Shown: positions 6,757 through 13,728 of the stretch, piece by piece
Layout: each line of letters starts with the position of its first letter
How positions within the stretch are numbered: position 1 is the first letter of the stretch
From: Hyphomicrobiales bacterium
GTDB taxonomy: Bacteria; Pseudomonadota; Alphaproteobacteria; Rhizobiales; Aestuariivirgaceae
Direction: 5' to 3'
NCBI GenBank assembly: GCA_013002595.1
Contig: JABDJG010000492.1
Span: 1 to 15,906 of the forward strand
Length of the DNA: 15,906 nt
Notes under the pieces: model-generated
Seen by the model: the letters and a program-made list of their open reading frames with translations, nothing else
The model's database searches: none
Told to the model about the DNA's origin: nothing
Made by a program: the position numbers and the translations under genes

Positions 6757-8394
6757 TTACAACGTGTCGCACTGCGGGCACAGTGTGCCTTCGTCGTCGA
6801 ACATGTTCCTCTTGCGGCGCCGGCGCGGTTCACGGAATTCCTCTTCAACGAATTCTTCTTCGACCACTTCACGCCGCCTGCGCTTGCGTTTTTTGGGTTT
6901 GGCCTTGGCAATGCAATTGCCCTTGCGGGTCAGGAGCTGGCCGCGGGCGCAGGTCTTGCGCACGCATTTGCCGCCCTTGAGGTTGTATTTTGCGCCGCAG
7001 ACGATCGGGCAAACCCGTTGGCTGGTCGATTTTAGATGGTCGAGAATTTCCTGGGTTGGTTCCAGTGACGCCAGTTGCCGGCCGGCGTGGCGGCCGTAAC
7101 GCTTCAGTGCGGCCCGGCTCTTGCGGCCCCAGATCCCATCCGGGCGGGCAGCGATACAGCCAACGCGGCGCAGTTCGCCCTGCAGTTCAGAACTCAGCGC
7201 TCGCATGTCCAAAGGTTCCTTTACGACCTCCTGGGTAATGGCGCCCTGATCCGGGTTGACGGCCGCCAGTTGTTGTTTTGGCGGCTCCTTGGGCGTCTTG
7301 CCATCAGACAGGGCCGAGATCATCGCCCGGGCCAGGCCGACAAAGGTTCCGTTTGGATATTGCGCAATATAGCTCTCCAGAAGCGTTGGGCTGTTGCTGT
7401 CCTTGATAGTGTTCCAATAGGACAGCTCTAGCGCCACATCTGCGCTGCTGCTCGCCGGGTTGGTGCCGGAGCCAGCGGTGGTGGAACTGGTGCTGGAACT
7501 ACTGGTGCTGTTTGAAAGGCTTGCTGACGGTGTTGTCTGCGGCGCCTTGGGTTCGACAACGATCTGACGGGGGGCCTGGTTGAGAACCACACTGTCGCCG
7601 ACCAGCGATGAATTGCTCCAGGGCACCTGTTTGCCGTTGGTCTCGGCAATGACTTCCTCGCGCACGCGGCGCATCATAACGCCGATATCAAGGCCCGGTT
7701 CGGCCATGTGCTTGATGATCGCCTTGGTGAACGGGCTGTTGTTCGACTGGCCGTCAAGCGCAACGTTGCCGGGCTGGGTCGCAAAGCCGACAAACGTGCC
7801 GACACCGGTCTCAAGCGGAGCAAGGCCGCGGCCGATCGAGGAAGAGCGGGTGCCCATGTTGCGGGCCAGGTTGGCGGCAAAGGGATTGTCGCGGCAGGCG
7901 TCCATCAGGATGATGTTGGTGCGTTTTCCGCGCTCCATCTGCTGGAGTATGAACCCGAGCTTTACCGCTTCGAAATCCAGGTCGGCTTCCTCCTTCAACT
8001 CGGCATCGACCGGCAGCAGGAAATTGCGCTGGCCGACCTGCAGGCCGTGGCCGGCGTAATAGAACAAGGCCAGCTTGGCGTCCTTGATCTCGCGGGTGAA
8101 CGCACGCACCAAAATCCGGAAGTTGAACTGGTCAACGTCAATGCCCTTGAGGACGCGAAAGCCGAATTTGGTCAAAAGCCTGGCAATTTCCTCAGCATCG
8201 TTGCGCGGGTTTTTGAGTTCTGCGGCCTTTTGATAGGACGAATTGCCAATAATCAGCGCGACACGTTCGGCTGCCGCAGCGTTGTTAACGCCTGCCAAAA
8301 GCGTACAAAATATTGCTATTGCAGCGATTATACCGGTTAATGTCTTTTTTGGCGGGCATTTATTGTTGCTGGTGCAAGGCATTTTTATGTCCAT
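6757..8394 (-). CDS. Exported caspase-like (peptidase C14) protein with peptidoglycan-binding-like and Cys-rich C-terminus
   Basis: The 545-residue protein begins with a signal peptide or anchor (hydrophobic about 20-42, ending in AAAA), so the protease probably works in the periplasm. The caspase-fold domain (about 43-272) opens with RVALIIGNSSYQ, has His116 in YYAGHG and Cys167 in LMDACRDNPF. It continues with FATQPGNVALDG and SPFTKAIIKHM. Both dyad residues and the S1-pocket Asp165 are present, so activity is expected, by family analogy with a basic P1 preference. A Ser-rich linker (about 290-316) follows, then the WNTIKDS...YIAQYPNGTF block (about 327-351) common in bacterial caspase-like proteins. 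A short peptidoglycan-binding-like repeat (GCIAARPDGIWGRKSRAAL, about 412-430) and a Cys-rich segment (462-494) come next. The tail is highly charged and ends CPQCDTL. No clear Shine-Dalgarno precedes the chosen ATG; Met5 (ATG at 8380-8382) is an alternative. It is divergent from the haem/DUF4384 gene. Confidence 0.87.
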   Translation of the reverse strand: MDIKMPCTSNNKCPPKKTLTGIIAAIAIFCTLLAGVNNAAAAERVALIIGNSSYQKAAELKNPRNDAEEIARLLTKFGFRVLKGIDVDQFNFRILVRAFTREIKDAKLALFYYAGHGLQVGQRNFLLPVDAELKEEADLDFEAVKLGFILQQMERGKRTNIILMDACRDNPFAANLARNMGTRSSSIGRGLAPLETGVGTFVGFATQPGNVALDGQSNNSPFTKAIIKHMAEPGLDIGVMMRRVREEVIAETNGKQVPWSNSSLVGDSVVLNQAPRQIVVEPKAPQTTPSASLSNSTSSSSTSSTTAGSGTNPASSSADVALELSYWNTIKDSNSPTLLESYIAQYPNGTFVGLARAMISALSDGKTPKEPPKQQLAAVNPDQGAITQEVVKEPLDMRALSSELQGELRRVGCIAARPDGIWGRKSRAALKRYGRHAGRQLASLEPTQEILDHLKSTSQRVCPIVCGAKYNLKGGKCVRKTCARGQLLTRKGNCIAKAKPKKRKRRRREVVEEEFVEEEFREPRRRRKRNMFDDEGTLCPQCDTL

Positions 8395-8516
8395 GTTGAC
8401 GCGATAATTACGTTACGGAAATTTAAGAATACCGGGCTATGGCAAAATTGTCTACTCGTGTTAACATTGTAGCACGTTTGAACCCGGATACCGAGAGGCG
8501 GCAGGAGATACAAAGA
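8395..8516. promoter_or_regulatory. Divergent intergenic region between the caspase-like and cytochrome-like genes
   Basis: These 122 bp must hold the promoters of both exported gene sets. The region is more AT-rich than the flanks. TTGACG at 8396-8401 is a good -35 match on the plus strand, but no well-spaced -10 follows. No convincing operator was found. AGGAGA at 8503-8508 is a strong ribosome-binding site for the gene starting at 8517. Confidence 0.4.
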
Positions 8517-10847
8517 ATGAAAAACACGCTACTTCATACCCCTTTCAGGATTGCCGGTGTTGCGGCCATTGTGCTTTCGGCAGCTGCGATTTCGCAGGTG
8601 CCGGGCTGGGCACAGCCAGTCGCGAATGTCGCATCGACCGAGCCGGCCGGCGACAGCACAAAGGTTGCGCTTGCCGCAATACCCAAGCCAAACGGCGAAA
8701 TCGAGAGCAAGGCCTATGCGGCGCTCGACAAGCATTGCGCGCGATGCCATCAGGACGGCAAACTGGAAGACCGGGCAAAATCGGCCTCCGGCTTCGGCAA
8801 CGTTCTGCACCTGGCAGACATCGCCAAGAATACCAGTCTGGTGGTGCCGGGAAATCCGGACAACTCGGAACTCGTCAAACAGATCGCCAGCGGCAACATG
8901 CCGTATGACATCAAGGACGGCAGCAACATTTTTGCGCCGACGCCAAAGGACGACGAGGTCGCCGCGATCCGCACCTGGATCGTGTCATTGGCCGATAAAG
9001 GCAAGCTGGCCTGCGGCGCGCGCAAGTTCATCAGCAACGAGGACATCGTCAACACCATTGCGGCTGATATGGAGGCGCAGCCTGAACACCGGGTCGCCAC
9101 GACGCGCTATGTAACGCTGACACATCTGTACAATGCATGTGCCGAAGACAAGGAAATGAATGTCTACCGGCAGGCGGTGATCAAACTGGTCAACAGCTTG
9201 AGCCGGCAGTCCGATGTCGTGCGGTTGAGCACCAGCATCGCCGACGAAGCCAAGACCATCCTGCGGATCAACCTGCTTGACGTCGGCTGGACCAGCAACG
9301 ACTGGGAAAAACTTGCATCGACCTATCCGTATGCGGTCAAGCCGGATATGCGCCGGTTCGATTTCGTGTCCTCGCAGATGTCGACCAAGGTGCCGTTCCT
9401 GCGCGGCGACTGGCTGGCGTTTACCGCCTCACGGCCGCCGGTCTATCATGACCTGCTGCGGCTGCCCGCCACCTACGGGGAACTGCAAAAGAATCTGGAT
9501 GTCGATGTTGCCGACAATATCGCCAAGTTCCTGGCCAAACGGTCAGGCTTCCAACGCTCATTCGTCAGTCAGAACAACCGGCTGATCGAGCGACACACCA
9601 TCTCGACCGGCTATTTCTGGACGTCCTATGACTTTGCCGGCAACAAGGGCACGCAGAGCCTGTTTGAGCATCCGCTCGGGCCGTCGGGCGACAGCGCCTT
9701 CAAACACGATGGCGGTGAAACGCTGTTCTCGCTGCCGAACGGGTTCAATGCTTATTATCTGTACACCGCAGCGGGCGAACGGCTCGACAAGGGGCCGACG
9801 GAGATCGTGCGCGATATCGACCGCAAGGATCTGGCGGTCACCAATGGCATTTCGTGCTTTGGCTGCCATGATCAGGGCATTCGTCTGGCCAAGGACGATA
9901 TCCGCAAGCATGTGATCGACAACCGCAACTTCCCCAAACGTGTCCGCGAGGCCGTCGAGGCGATGTATCCGCCGCAAAAAGAGATGGACGAATTGCTGGC
10001 CAAGGACGCCGAGCGGTTCAAGAATGCCATGCTCAAGGCTGATCTGGACCCGAGCCTGAAACTGGGCGGCATCGAGATTATCGGTGCGCTGTCCAAGCAG
10101 TACGAGAACAATCTCGACCTGCGCCAGGTGGCGTCTGAGTTTGGCCTGTCACCGGAAAATCTGCAAAAGGCGGCCGGCCAGGTGGGCGGCGATGCCCAGA
10201 CACTGGTGCGCCGGCTGGAGCAACAAGGTTATGTACCACGTGACAATCTGGAAGGTACATTTGCCGGCCTGGTGCCCTCGCTCAGCGATGATGACCCGAT
10301 CTTCGTGGCGAGCCCTAGTGAACCCGCAAAGCAGGTCGCCAAGGTCAACTCCGGTGACAACAAGGCAGCCGGTGCACCCGGTCTCAGCATCGTTGCCGAC
10401 AAGAGTGCATATGCCGTCAACGATCTGCCGGTGTTCACGGTCCGGACCGACAAGGAGTGTTACCTGACACTGATCAATGTCGATGGAACAGGTACCGGAA
10501 CGGTGATCTATCCGAACAAGTTCCAGCAGCAAAATGTGATCAAGGCCGGCCAGAACTTCAAGTTCCCCAGCGTGGATGCGCCGTTCCAGTTCCGCTTCAA
10601 GGACCCGGGTACCGAGACGGTCATTGCGCTGTGCAATGCCAATCAGGGCCGGGTCGACACGATCGCGCATGACTTCAGCAAGAAGCAGTTCACCGAACTG
10701 GGCAACTATGAGAAGTTCGTGACCCGGGCAATTGTCGTCGAGGCCAGCAAGAAGCCCAAGAAGGTAGCATCGGCAGACAAGAAAATTGCCAAGATCGCCA
10801 AGCGATCCGGCATCGCCCGCAGTGCCATCAAGATCGCCGTTAAATGA
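8517..10847 (+). CDS. Exported dihaem c-type cytochrome-like protein with C-terminal DUF4384-like domain
   Basis: This is a 776-residue periplasmic protein. The frame extends upstream to 8439, but ATG 8517 was chosen: AGGAGA lies 8 nt before it, and it places a normal signal peptide at residues 1-33 with a likely cut after GWA. A cytochrome-c-like domain (about 64-162) has haem motif CARCH (74-78) and a plausible axial Met128 in GNMPYD. A second haem motif CFGCH (447-451) lies about 370 residues later, in a region with no family I recognise. The C-terminus (about 622-715) looks like DUF4384, with CYLTLINVDGTGTGTVIYPN, AGQNFKFPS and a Lys-rich tail. DUF4384 is often found with caspase-like proteases, so the divergent caspase gene is a likely functional partner. 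The stop overlaps the FecR gene start by ATGA. An electron-transfer or haem-based sensing role is inferred; no oxidase or dehydrogenase partner is present. Confidence 0.82.
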   Translation: MKNTLLHTPFRIAGVAAIVLSAAAISQVPGWAQPVANVASTEPAGDSTKVALAAIPKPNGEIESKAYAALDKHCARCHQDGKLEDRAKSASGFGNVLHLADIAKNTSLVVPGNPDNSELVKQIASGNMPYDIKDGSNIFAPTPKDDEVAAIRTWIVSLADKGKLACGARKFISNEDIVNTIAADMEAQPEHRVATTRYVTLTHLYNACAEDKEMNVYRQAVIKLVNSLSRQSDVVRLSTSIADEAKTILRINLLDVGWTSNDWEKLASTYPYAVKPDMRRFDFVSSQMSTKVPFLRGDWLAFTASRPPVYHDLLRLPATYGELQKNLDVDVADNIAKFLAKRSGFQRSFVSQNNRLIERHTISTGYFWTSYDFAGNKGTQSLFEHPLGPSGDSAFKHDGGETLFSLPNGFNAYYLYTAAGERLDKGPTEIVRDIDRKDLAVTNGISCFGCHDQGIRLAKDDIRKHVIDNRNFPKRVREAVEAMYPPQKEMDELLAKDAERFKNAMLKADLDPSLKLGGIEIIGALSKQYENNLDLRQVASEFGLSPENLQKAAGQVGGDAQTLVRRLEQQGYVPRDNLEGTFAGLVPSLSDDDPIFVASPSEPAKQVAKVNSGDNKAAGAPGLSIVADKSAYAVNDLPVFTVRTDKECYLTLINVDGTGTGTVIYPNKFQQQNVIKAGQNFKFPSVDAPFQFRFKDPGTETVIALCNANQGRVDTIAHDFSKKQFTELGNYEKFVTRAIVVEASKKPKKVASADKKIAKIAKRSGIARSAIKIAVK

Positions 10848-11479
10848 TCCGGCGGCGTCTTGCCGGACTGTGCGGACTGCTGGCGGCATGCCTTATCGTT
10901 GCCGCCAGCCCGGGCAGCGCTGCCGACACGGCCGGCAAGGTCACCCGGGCCCAGGGTGAGACGTTCGCCAAGGCGCAGGATGGTAACCGGCGTCTGGCAG
11001 CTGGTGGCATCGTTGCCAGTGACGACACGCTGGTAACACTCGATGACAGCCGCTTGGCGGTGCGGCTGGTCGATGGCGCCGAGCTGACGCTGGGCGCCAA
11101 CGCGAACTTGCGGATCAATAATCTGGTGTTCAATCAGGCAGATGCGACCAGAAGCCGGCTGGCGCTGTTTGCCGACGGCGCGTTCCGCATGATCACCGGC
11201 AAAATCAACAGCACGACGGGAGCATCCGTCCAGGTGAGTTCGCCGGTCGCGACGCTGGCGGTCCGCGGCACCGATTTCTGGACCGGGCCGATTGACGGGA
11301 TTTACGGTGTCCTGCTGCTGTCCGGTGAGGTCAATGTGCGCACCGCGGGCGGCGAAGTGACCCTCAATGAGCCGGGTACCGGCACCAATATCACCGATGC
11401 GGCCAGTCCGCCCGGTCCGGTCGGCGCCTGGGCGCCGGACAAGGTGAGCCGCGCGCTGGCGGCTGTGGCCTTCAGGTAG
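10844..11479 (+). CDS. Exported FecR-domain protein
   Basis: The 211-residue product has a signal peptide (about 1-26, RRR then a hydrophobic stretch, cut near GSA/AD). One FecR-type domain follows (about 30-160). It contains the typical runs DDTLVTLDDSRLAVRLVDGA, LTLGANANLRI and SPVATLAVRGTDFW, then GVLLLSGEVNV. Unlike classical FecR there is no N-terminal cytoplasmic anti-sigma region, and no sigma factor or TonB receptor gene is near. It is therefore a soluble periplasmic FecR-domain protein and not a standard FecI/FecR regulator. Its ATG overlaps the stop of the dihaem/DUF4384 gene (ATGA, 10844-10847), so the two are probably made in fixed ratio and may bind each other. The gene ends at a hairpin shared with the convergent zinc-finger gene. 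Confidence 0.85.
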   Translation: MIRRRLAGLCGLLAACLIVAASPGSAADTAGKVTRAQGETFAKAQDGNRRLAAGGIVASDDTLVTLDDSRLAVRLVDGAELTLGANANLRINNLVFNQADATRSRLALFADGAFRMITGKINSTTGASVQVSSPVATLAVRGTDFWTGPIDGIYGVLLLSGEVNVRTAGGEVTLNEPGTGTNITDAASPPGPVGAWAPDKVSRALAAVAFR

Positions 11480-11494
11480 CGTTGGCGCTACTTG
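11473..11494. terminator. Hairpin containing both stop codons of convergent genes
   Basis: GTAGCG (11476-11481) and CGCTAC (11486-11491) form a perfect 6-bp stem around TTGG. The stem extends three more pairs outward (one G-T). The TAG stops of both the FecR gene (11477-11479) and the zinc-finger gene (11488-11490) lie inside it. There is no T-run on either side, so it is a possible bidirectional terminator or 3'-end stabiliser and not a canonical one. Confidence 0.5.
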
Positions 11495-11721
11495 AGCAGG
11501 GCATCGGCGGGGCGCGCCTCGCCGGATCCCAAATTCGCATCGTGACGGTATAGGGTTGAGCAGTACGGGCACACCATCTCGTTGTCGTCGCCCATGTCGA
11601 GGTAGACGTGGGGATGATCGAACGGTGGCTGGGCACCGATGCACTCGAATTCGCGCGCGCCGATCTCGATCACGGCCAGTCCCATGTCGTTATGAAATTT
11701 CGGCGTTACGTGTGCGGCCAT
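11488..11721 (-). CDS. CHCC zinc-finger protein (NDUFS6-like, zf-CHCC)
   Basis: This 77-residue protein matches the zf-CHCC family, whose mitochondrial relative NDUFS6 is an accessory, zinc-binding subunit of respiratory complex I. Putative zinc ligands are Cys27, His36 (in DHPHVYLDMG), Cys51 and Cys54 (in MVCPYCSTLYRH), spaced C-x8-H-x14-C-x2-C as expected. Small stand-alone homologues are widespread in alphaproteobacteria and are thought to help complex I assembly; that role is known from family members and not shown here. No nuo genes are in the window. It faces the FecR gene tail to tail with only 8 bp between stops, and diverges from the alpha/beta hydrolase at 11860. Confidence 0.92.
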   Translation of the reverse strand: MAAHVTPKFHNDMGLAVIEIGAREFECIGAQPPFDHPHVYLDMGDDNEMVCPYCSTLYRHDANLGSGEARPADALLK

Positions 11722-11749
11722 TCGCGATCATCCCTGTTGGTCGATTGTT

Positions 11750-11769
11750 GCCCGGCAAGGCCCGGCAAG
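11750..11769. repeat. Perfect 10-bp tandem duplication
   Basis: GCCCGGCAAG occurs twice in a row (11750-11759 and 11760-11769) in the 138-bp divergent gap between the zinc-finger gene and the first hydrolase. It could be a paired regulator site or a simple duplication. No promoter of good quality was found near it. Confidence 0.5.
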
Positions 11770-11859
11770 TCTTGTATCGCTGGGCGGATAGCATATCTTG
11801 CGCCCGGCGGCAAAGCATTGCCGAGCTGTTTTATATCTTCCAACCGAAAGATCTCCACC

Positions 11860-12609
11860 ATGCCGCATTTTGATTCCGACGGTGTCCAGATTGCCTATGA
11901 GGTTGCAGGTGAGGGCGATCCGGTCCTGCTCATTCACGGGTTTGCCTCAACTTCGGCGATCAACTGGGTGTCGACCGGCTGGCTCAAGATGCTGACAGAG
12001 GCCGGCCGGCAGGTCATCATGATCGACAATCGCGGGCATGGCGACAGCGAGAAGCTCTATGATCCAGGATCGTATGAAGCACCGCAGATGGCAGAGGATT
12101 CGCGGCGGCTGCTCGATCATCTGGCCATCGAAAGGGCCGACGTCATGGGCTATTCCATGGGCGCGCGAATCACCACCTTTCTTGCGATCAATCGGCCTCA
12201 GCGGGTGCGCAGCGCCGTCATCGCCGGCATGGCCGGGAATATTTTCAAGGGCGTTGAGACAAGCGAGGTGATTGCAGATGCGCTGTTGACGGAAAATGTC
12301 GACGGCATTGCGCTGCCAGCGGCCAAGGCTTTCCGGTTGTTTGCCGATCGCACCGGCGGTGACCGCCAGGCGCTGGCGGCGTGCATGCGGGCCGGCCGGC
12401 CGGCGTTGTCGCATGAGGCGCTGGCGACGATTTCGTGTCCCGTCCTGGTCGTGGCTGGCGATGACGACCCCATCGCCGGGCCGGTCGGGCCGCTGGTCGA
12501 TGCGATCCCCGGCGCTGCCGGCCTGACCCTGCCGGGCCGAGATCACATGAAGGCGGTCGGCGATATGACGTACAAGCGCGGGGTGATTGCGTTTTGGGGT
12601 ACAGGCTGA
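11860..12609 (+). CDS. Alpha/beta hydrolase (249 aa)
   Basis: This is a single-domain alpha/beta-hydrolase-fold enzyme. The oxyanion block is LLIHGF (His26-Gly27), followed by VIMIDNRGHGDSE. The nucleophile elbow is GYSMGA with Ser99, the acid is Asp203 in VVAGDDDPI, and the base is His229 in GRDHMKAV. The full Ser-Asp-His triad supports an active esterase- or lactonase-like hydrolase; the substrate cannot be predicted. The frame is open upstream to 11608, over the start of the zinc-finger gene on the other strand. ATG 11860 was chosen because it begins MPHFDSDGVQIAYEV, the usual start of the family, and the upstream translation looks non-coding. The ribosome-binding site is weak (GAAAG). There is no signal peptide, so it is probably cytosolic. 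Confidence 0.85.
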   Translation: MPHFDSDGVQIAYEVAGEGDPVLLIHGFASTSAINWVSTGWLKMLTEAGRQVIMIDNRGHGDSEKLYDPGSYEAPQMAEDSRRLLDHLAIERADVMGYSMGARITTFLAINRPQRVRSAVIAGMAGNIFKGVETSEVIADALLTENVDGIALPAAKAFRLFADRTGGDRQALAACMRAGRPALSHEALATISCPVLVVAGDDDPIAGPVGPLVDAIPGAAGLTLPGRDHMKAVGDMTYKRGVIAFWGTG

Positions 12610-12628
12610 TGACGCTGGATCAGGAACG

Positions 12629-12656
12629 GCTTTGATCGCAACAATCAAAAGCGATC
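12629..12656 (+). other. Two mutually exclusive hairpins after the first hydrolase gene
   Basis: GCTTTGAT (12629-12636) can pair with ATCAAAAGC (12644-12652) with one bulged A. Alternatively GATCGC (12634-12639) pairs with GCGATC (12651-12656). The two pairings compete. No T-run follows either, so a terminator call is weak. A perfect 10-bp palindrome CAGGCGCCTG follows at 12663-12672. Confidence 0.3.
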
Positions 12657-12739
12657 GCGCTCCAGGCGCCTGATCACATTTGCTTGTTGTTACCTTTACG
12701 TTAACTTGAGTTTTTAGCCGATTTGTGGTCGTTACGGGC

Positions 12740-13627
12740 ATGGATCAGGCCCTCCACCCTATCAGCTGTGACAACATTTCGTTTACCGGCGCTAACGGTA
12801 ACGTCCTGTGCGGATCCGTATGGCAGGGGTTGGGCAGTGAAACCCGCACGGTGCTGCTGCTGCATGGCGGCGGGCAGACGCGGCACAGCTGGCAGGGAAC
12901 GGCTGAAATGCTGGCCCGGCGCGGCTGGCGTTCGATCAGCGTGGACCAGCGTGGCCACGGTGAAAGCGACTGGGTTGAGGACGGAGACTATTCGTTTCAG
13001 GCCTATGCCCGTGACGTGTGTTCAATCGCAAGGCAGATCAAGCAGAATCATGGCCAGTTGCCGGTGCTGATCGGGGCCTCGCTGGGCGGCCTGGCGGGCT
13101 TGCGGGCTGCAGCCCTTGACGATGGCTGCCTTAGTGCCCTGGTGCTTGTCGACATCACCCCGTTCGTCAAGGCGGACGGTGTTGAACGCATTCTCGGGTT
13201 CATGGCGGAGAACGCCGAGGCGGGCTTTGCCACGCTTGAGGCGGCGTCGGATGCCATTGCGGCCTATCTGCCGCACCGGCCAAAACCTGCCAGTCTGTCG
13301 GGTCTTGCAAAGAACCTCAGGCAGGATGCGGACGGCCGGTATCGCTGGCATTGGGACCCGCGGTTCCTTGATTCGCGGCGCAGCCCGGATGAACATGCCA
13401 GCGAGGCGCGCCAGCAGCTTGGCGAGTTGGCCCGGCAGCTTAGCATCCCAACGCTTCTGGTGCGCGGGCGCGAAAGCGAACTGGTCGGTGAAGACGAGGC
13501 AAGGCGATTCCTTGAACTGGTTCCGCATGCCAGGATGACCGATGTCAGCGGCGCGCGCCATATGGTGGCCGGTGACCGCAATGATGTGTTCACAGATGCG
13601 GTTGTGGAGTTCCTGAGCGCACTTTGA
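12740..13627 (+). CDS. Alpha/beta hydrolase (295 aa)
   Basis: This is a second alpha/beta-hydrolase-fold protein, only distantly similar to its upstream neighbour. Motifs, counted from ATG 12740, are LLLHGGGQTRHSW (oxyanion region), SVDQRGHGESD, nucleophile elbow IGASLGG with Ser114, and base His274 in SGARHMVAGD. At the usual acid position the chain reads VRGRESELV, so Glu247 probably replaces Asp; this occurs in relatives where the block reads VRGRxSDLV or SELV. A GTG at 12725 would add five residues. Neither start has a good ribosome-binding site, so the start is uncertain. There is no signal peptide. The substrate is unknown; peroxidase-like annotations common for this subfamily should not be trusted without tests. 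The stop codon lies inside a strong terminator hairpin. Confidence 0.83.
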   Translation: MDQALHPISCDNISFTGANGNVLCGSVWQGLGSETRTVLLLHGGGQTRHSWQGTAEMLARRGWRSISVDQRGHGESDWVEDGDYSFQAYARDVCSIARQIKQNHGQLPVLIGASLGGLAGLRAAALDDGCLSALVLVDITPFVKADGVERILGFMAENAEAGFATLEAASDAIAAYLPHRPKPASLSGLAKNLRQDADGRYRWHWDPRFLDSRRSPDEHASEARQQLGELARQLSIPTLLVRGRESELVGEDEARRFLELVPHARMTDVSGARHMVAGDRNDVFTDAVVEFLSAL

Positions 13628-13647
13628 TGGGTCCCATCAAACTTTTT
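13623..13647 (+). terminator. Intrinsic terminator overlapping the hydrolase stop codon
   Basis: TTTGATGGG (13623-13631) and CCCATCAAA (13633-13641) are perfect inverted repeats around a single T; the closing pairs must open to make a real loop. TTTTT follows at 13643-13647. The TGA stop (13625-13627) is inside the left arm. It separates the hydrolase from cysE. Confidence 0.8.
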
Positions 13648-13687
13648 GACCTTCACATTTGCTGCACACACTCCACATATAGATCAG

Positions 13688-13700
13688 ATAGCGCTATAAT
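13688..13700 (+). promoter_or_regulatory. cysE -10 box overlapped by a palindrome
   Basis: A perfect TATAAT lies at 13695-13700, 28 nt before the cysE ATG. No recognisable -35 lies 16-18 bp upstream; the region reads CTCCACA. The perfect 10-bp palindrome ATAGCGCTAT (13688-13697) overlaps the -10 box. This arrangement would suit a promoter controlled by a DNA-binding regulator. Confidence 0.45.
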
Positions 13701-13728
13701 CCGTCCCGATGTTCAATGGAGATAACCC

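Noticed and set aside
10844..11479. Classical FecR anti-sigma factor of an iron-uptake system
   Set aside because: It has a signal peptide in place of a cytoplasmic anti-sigma region, and no sigma factor or TonB receptor gene is adjacent.
10706..11644. 312-codon minus-strand frame across the FecR gene
   Set aside because: It overlaps three better-supported genes and has no protein-like motif.
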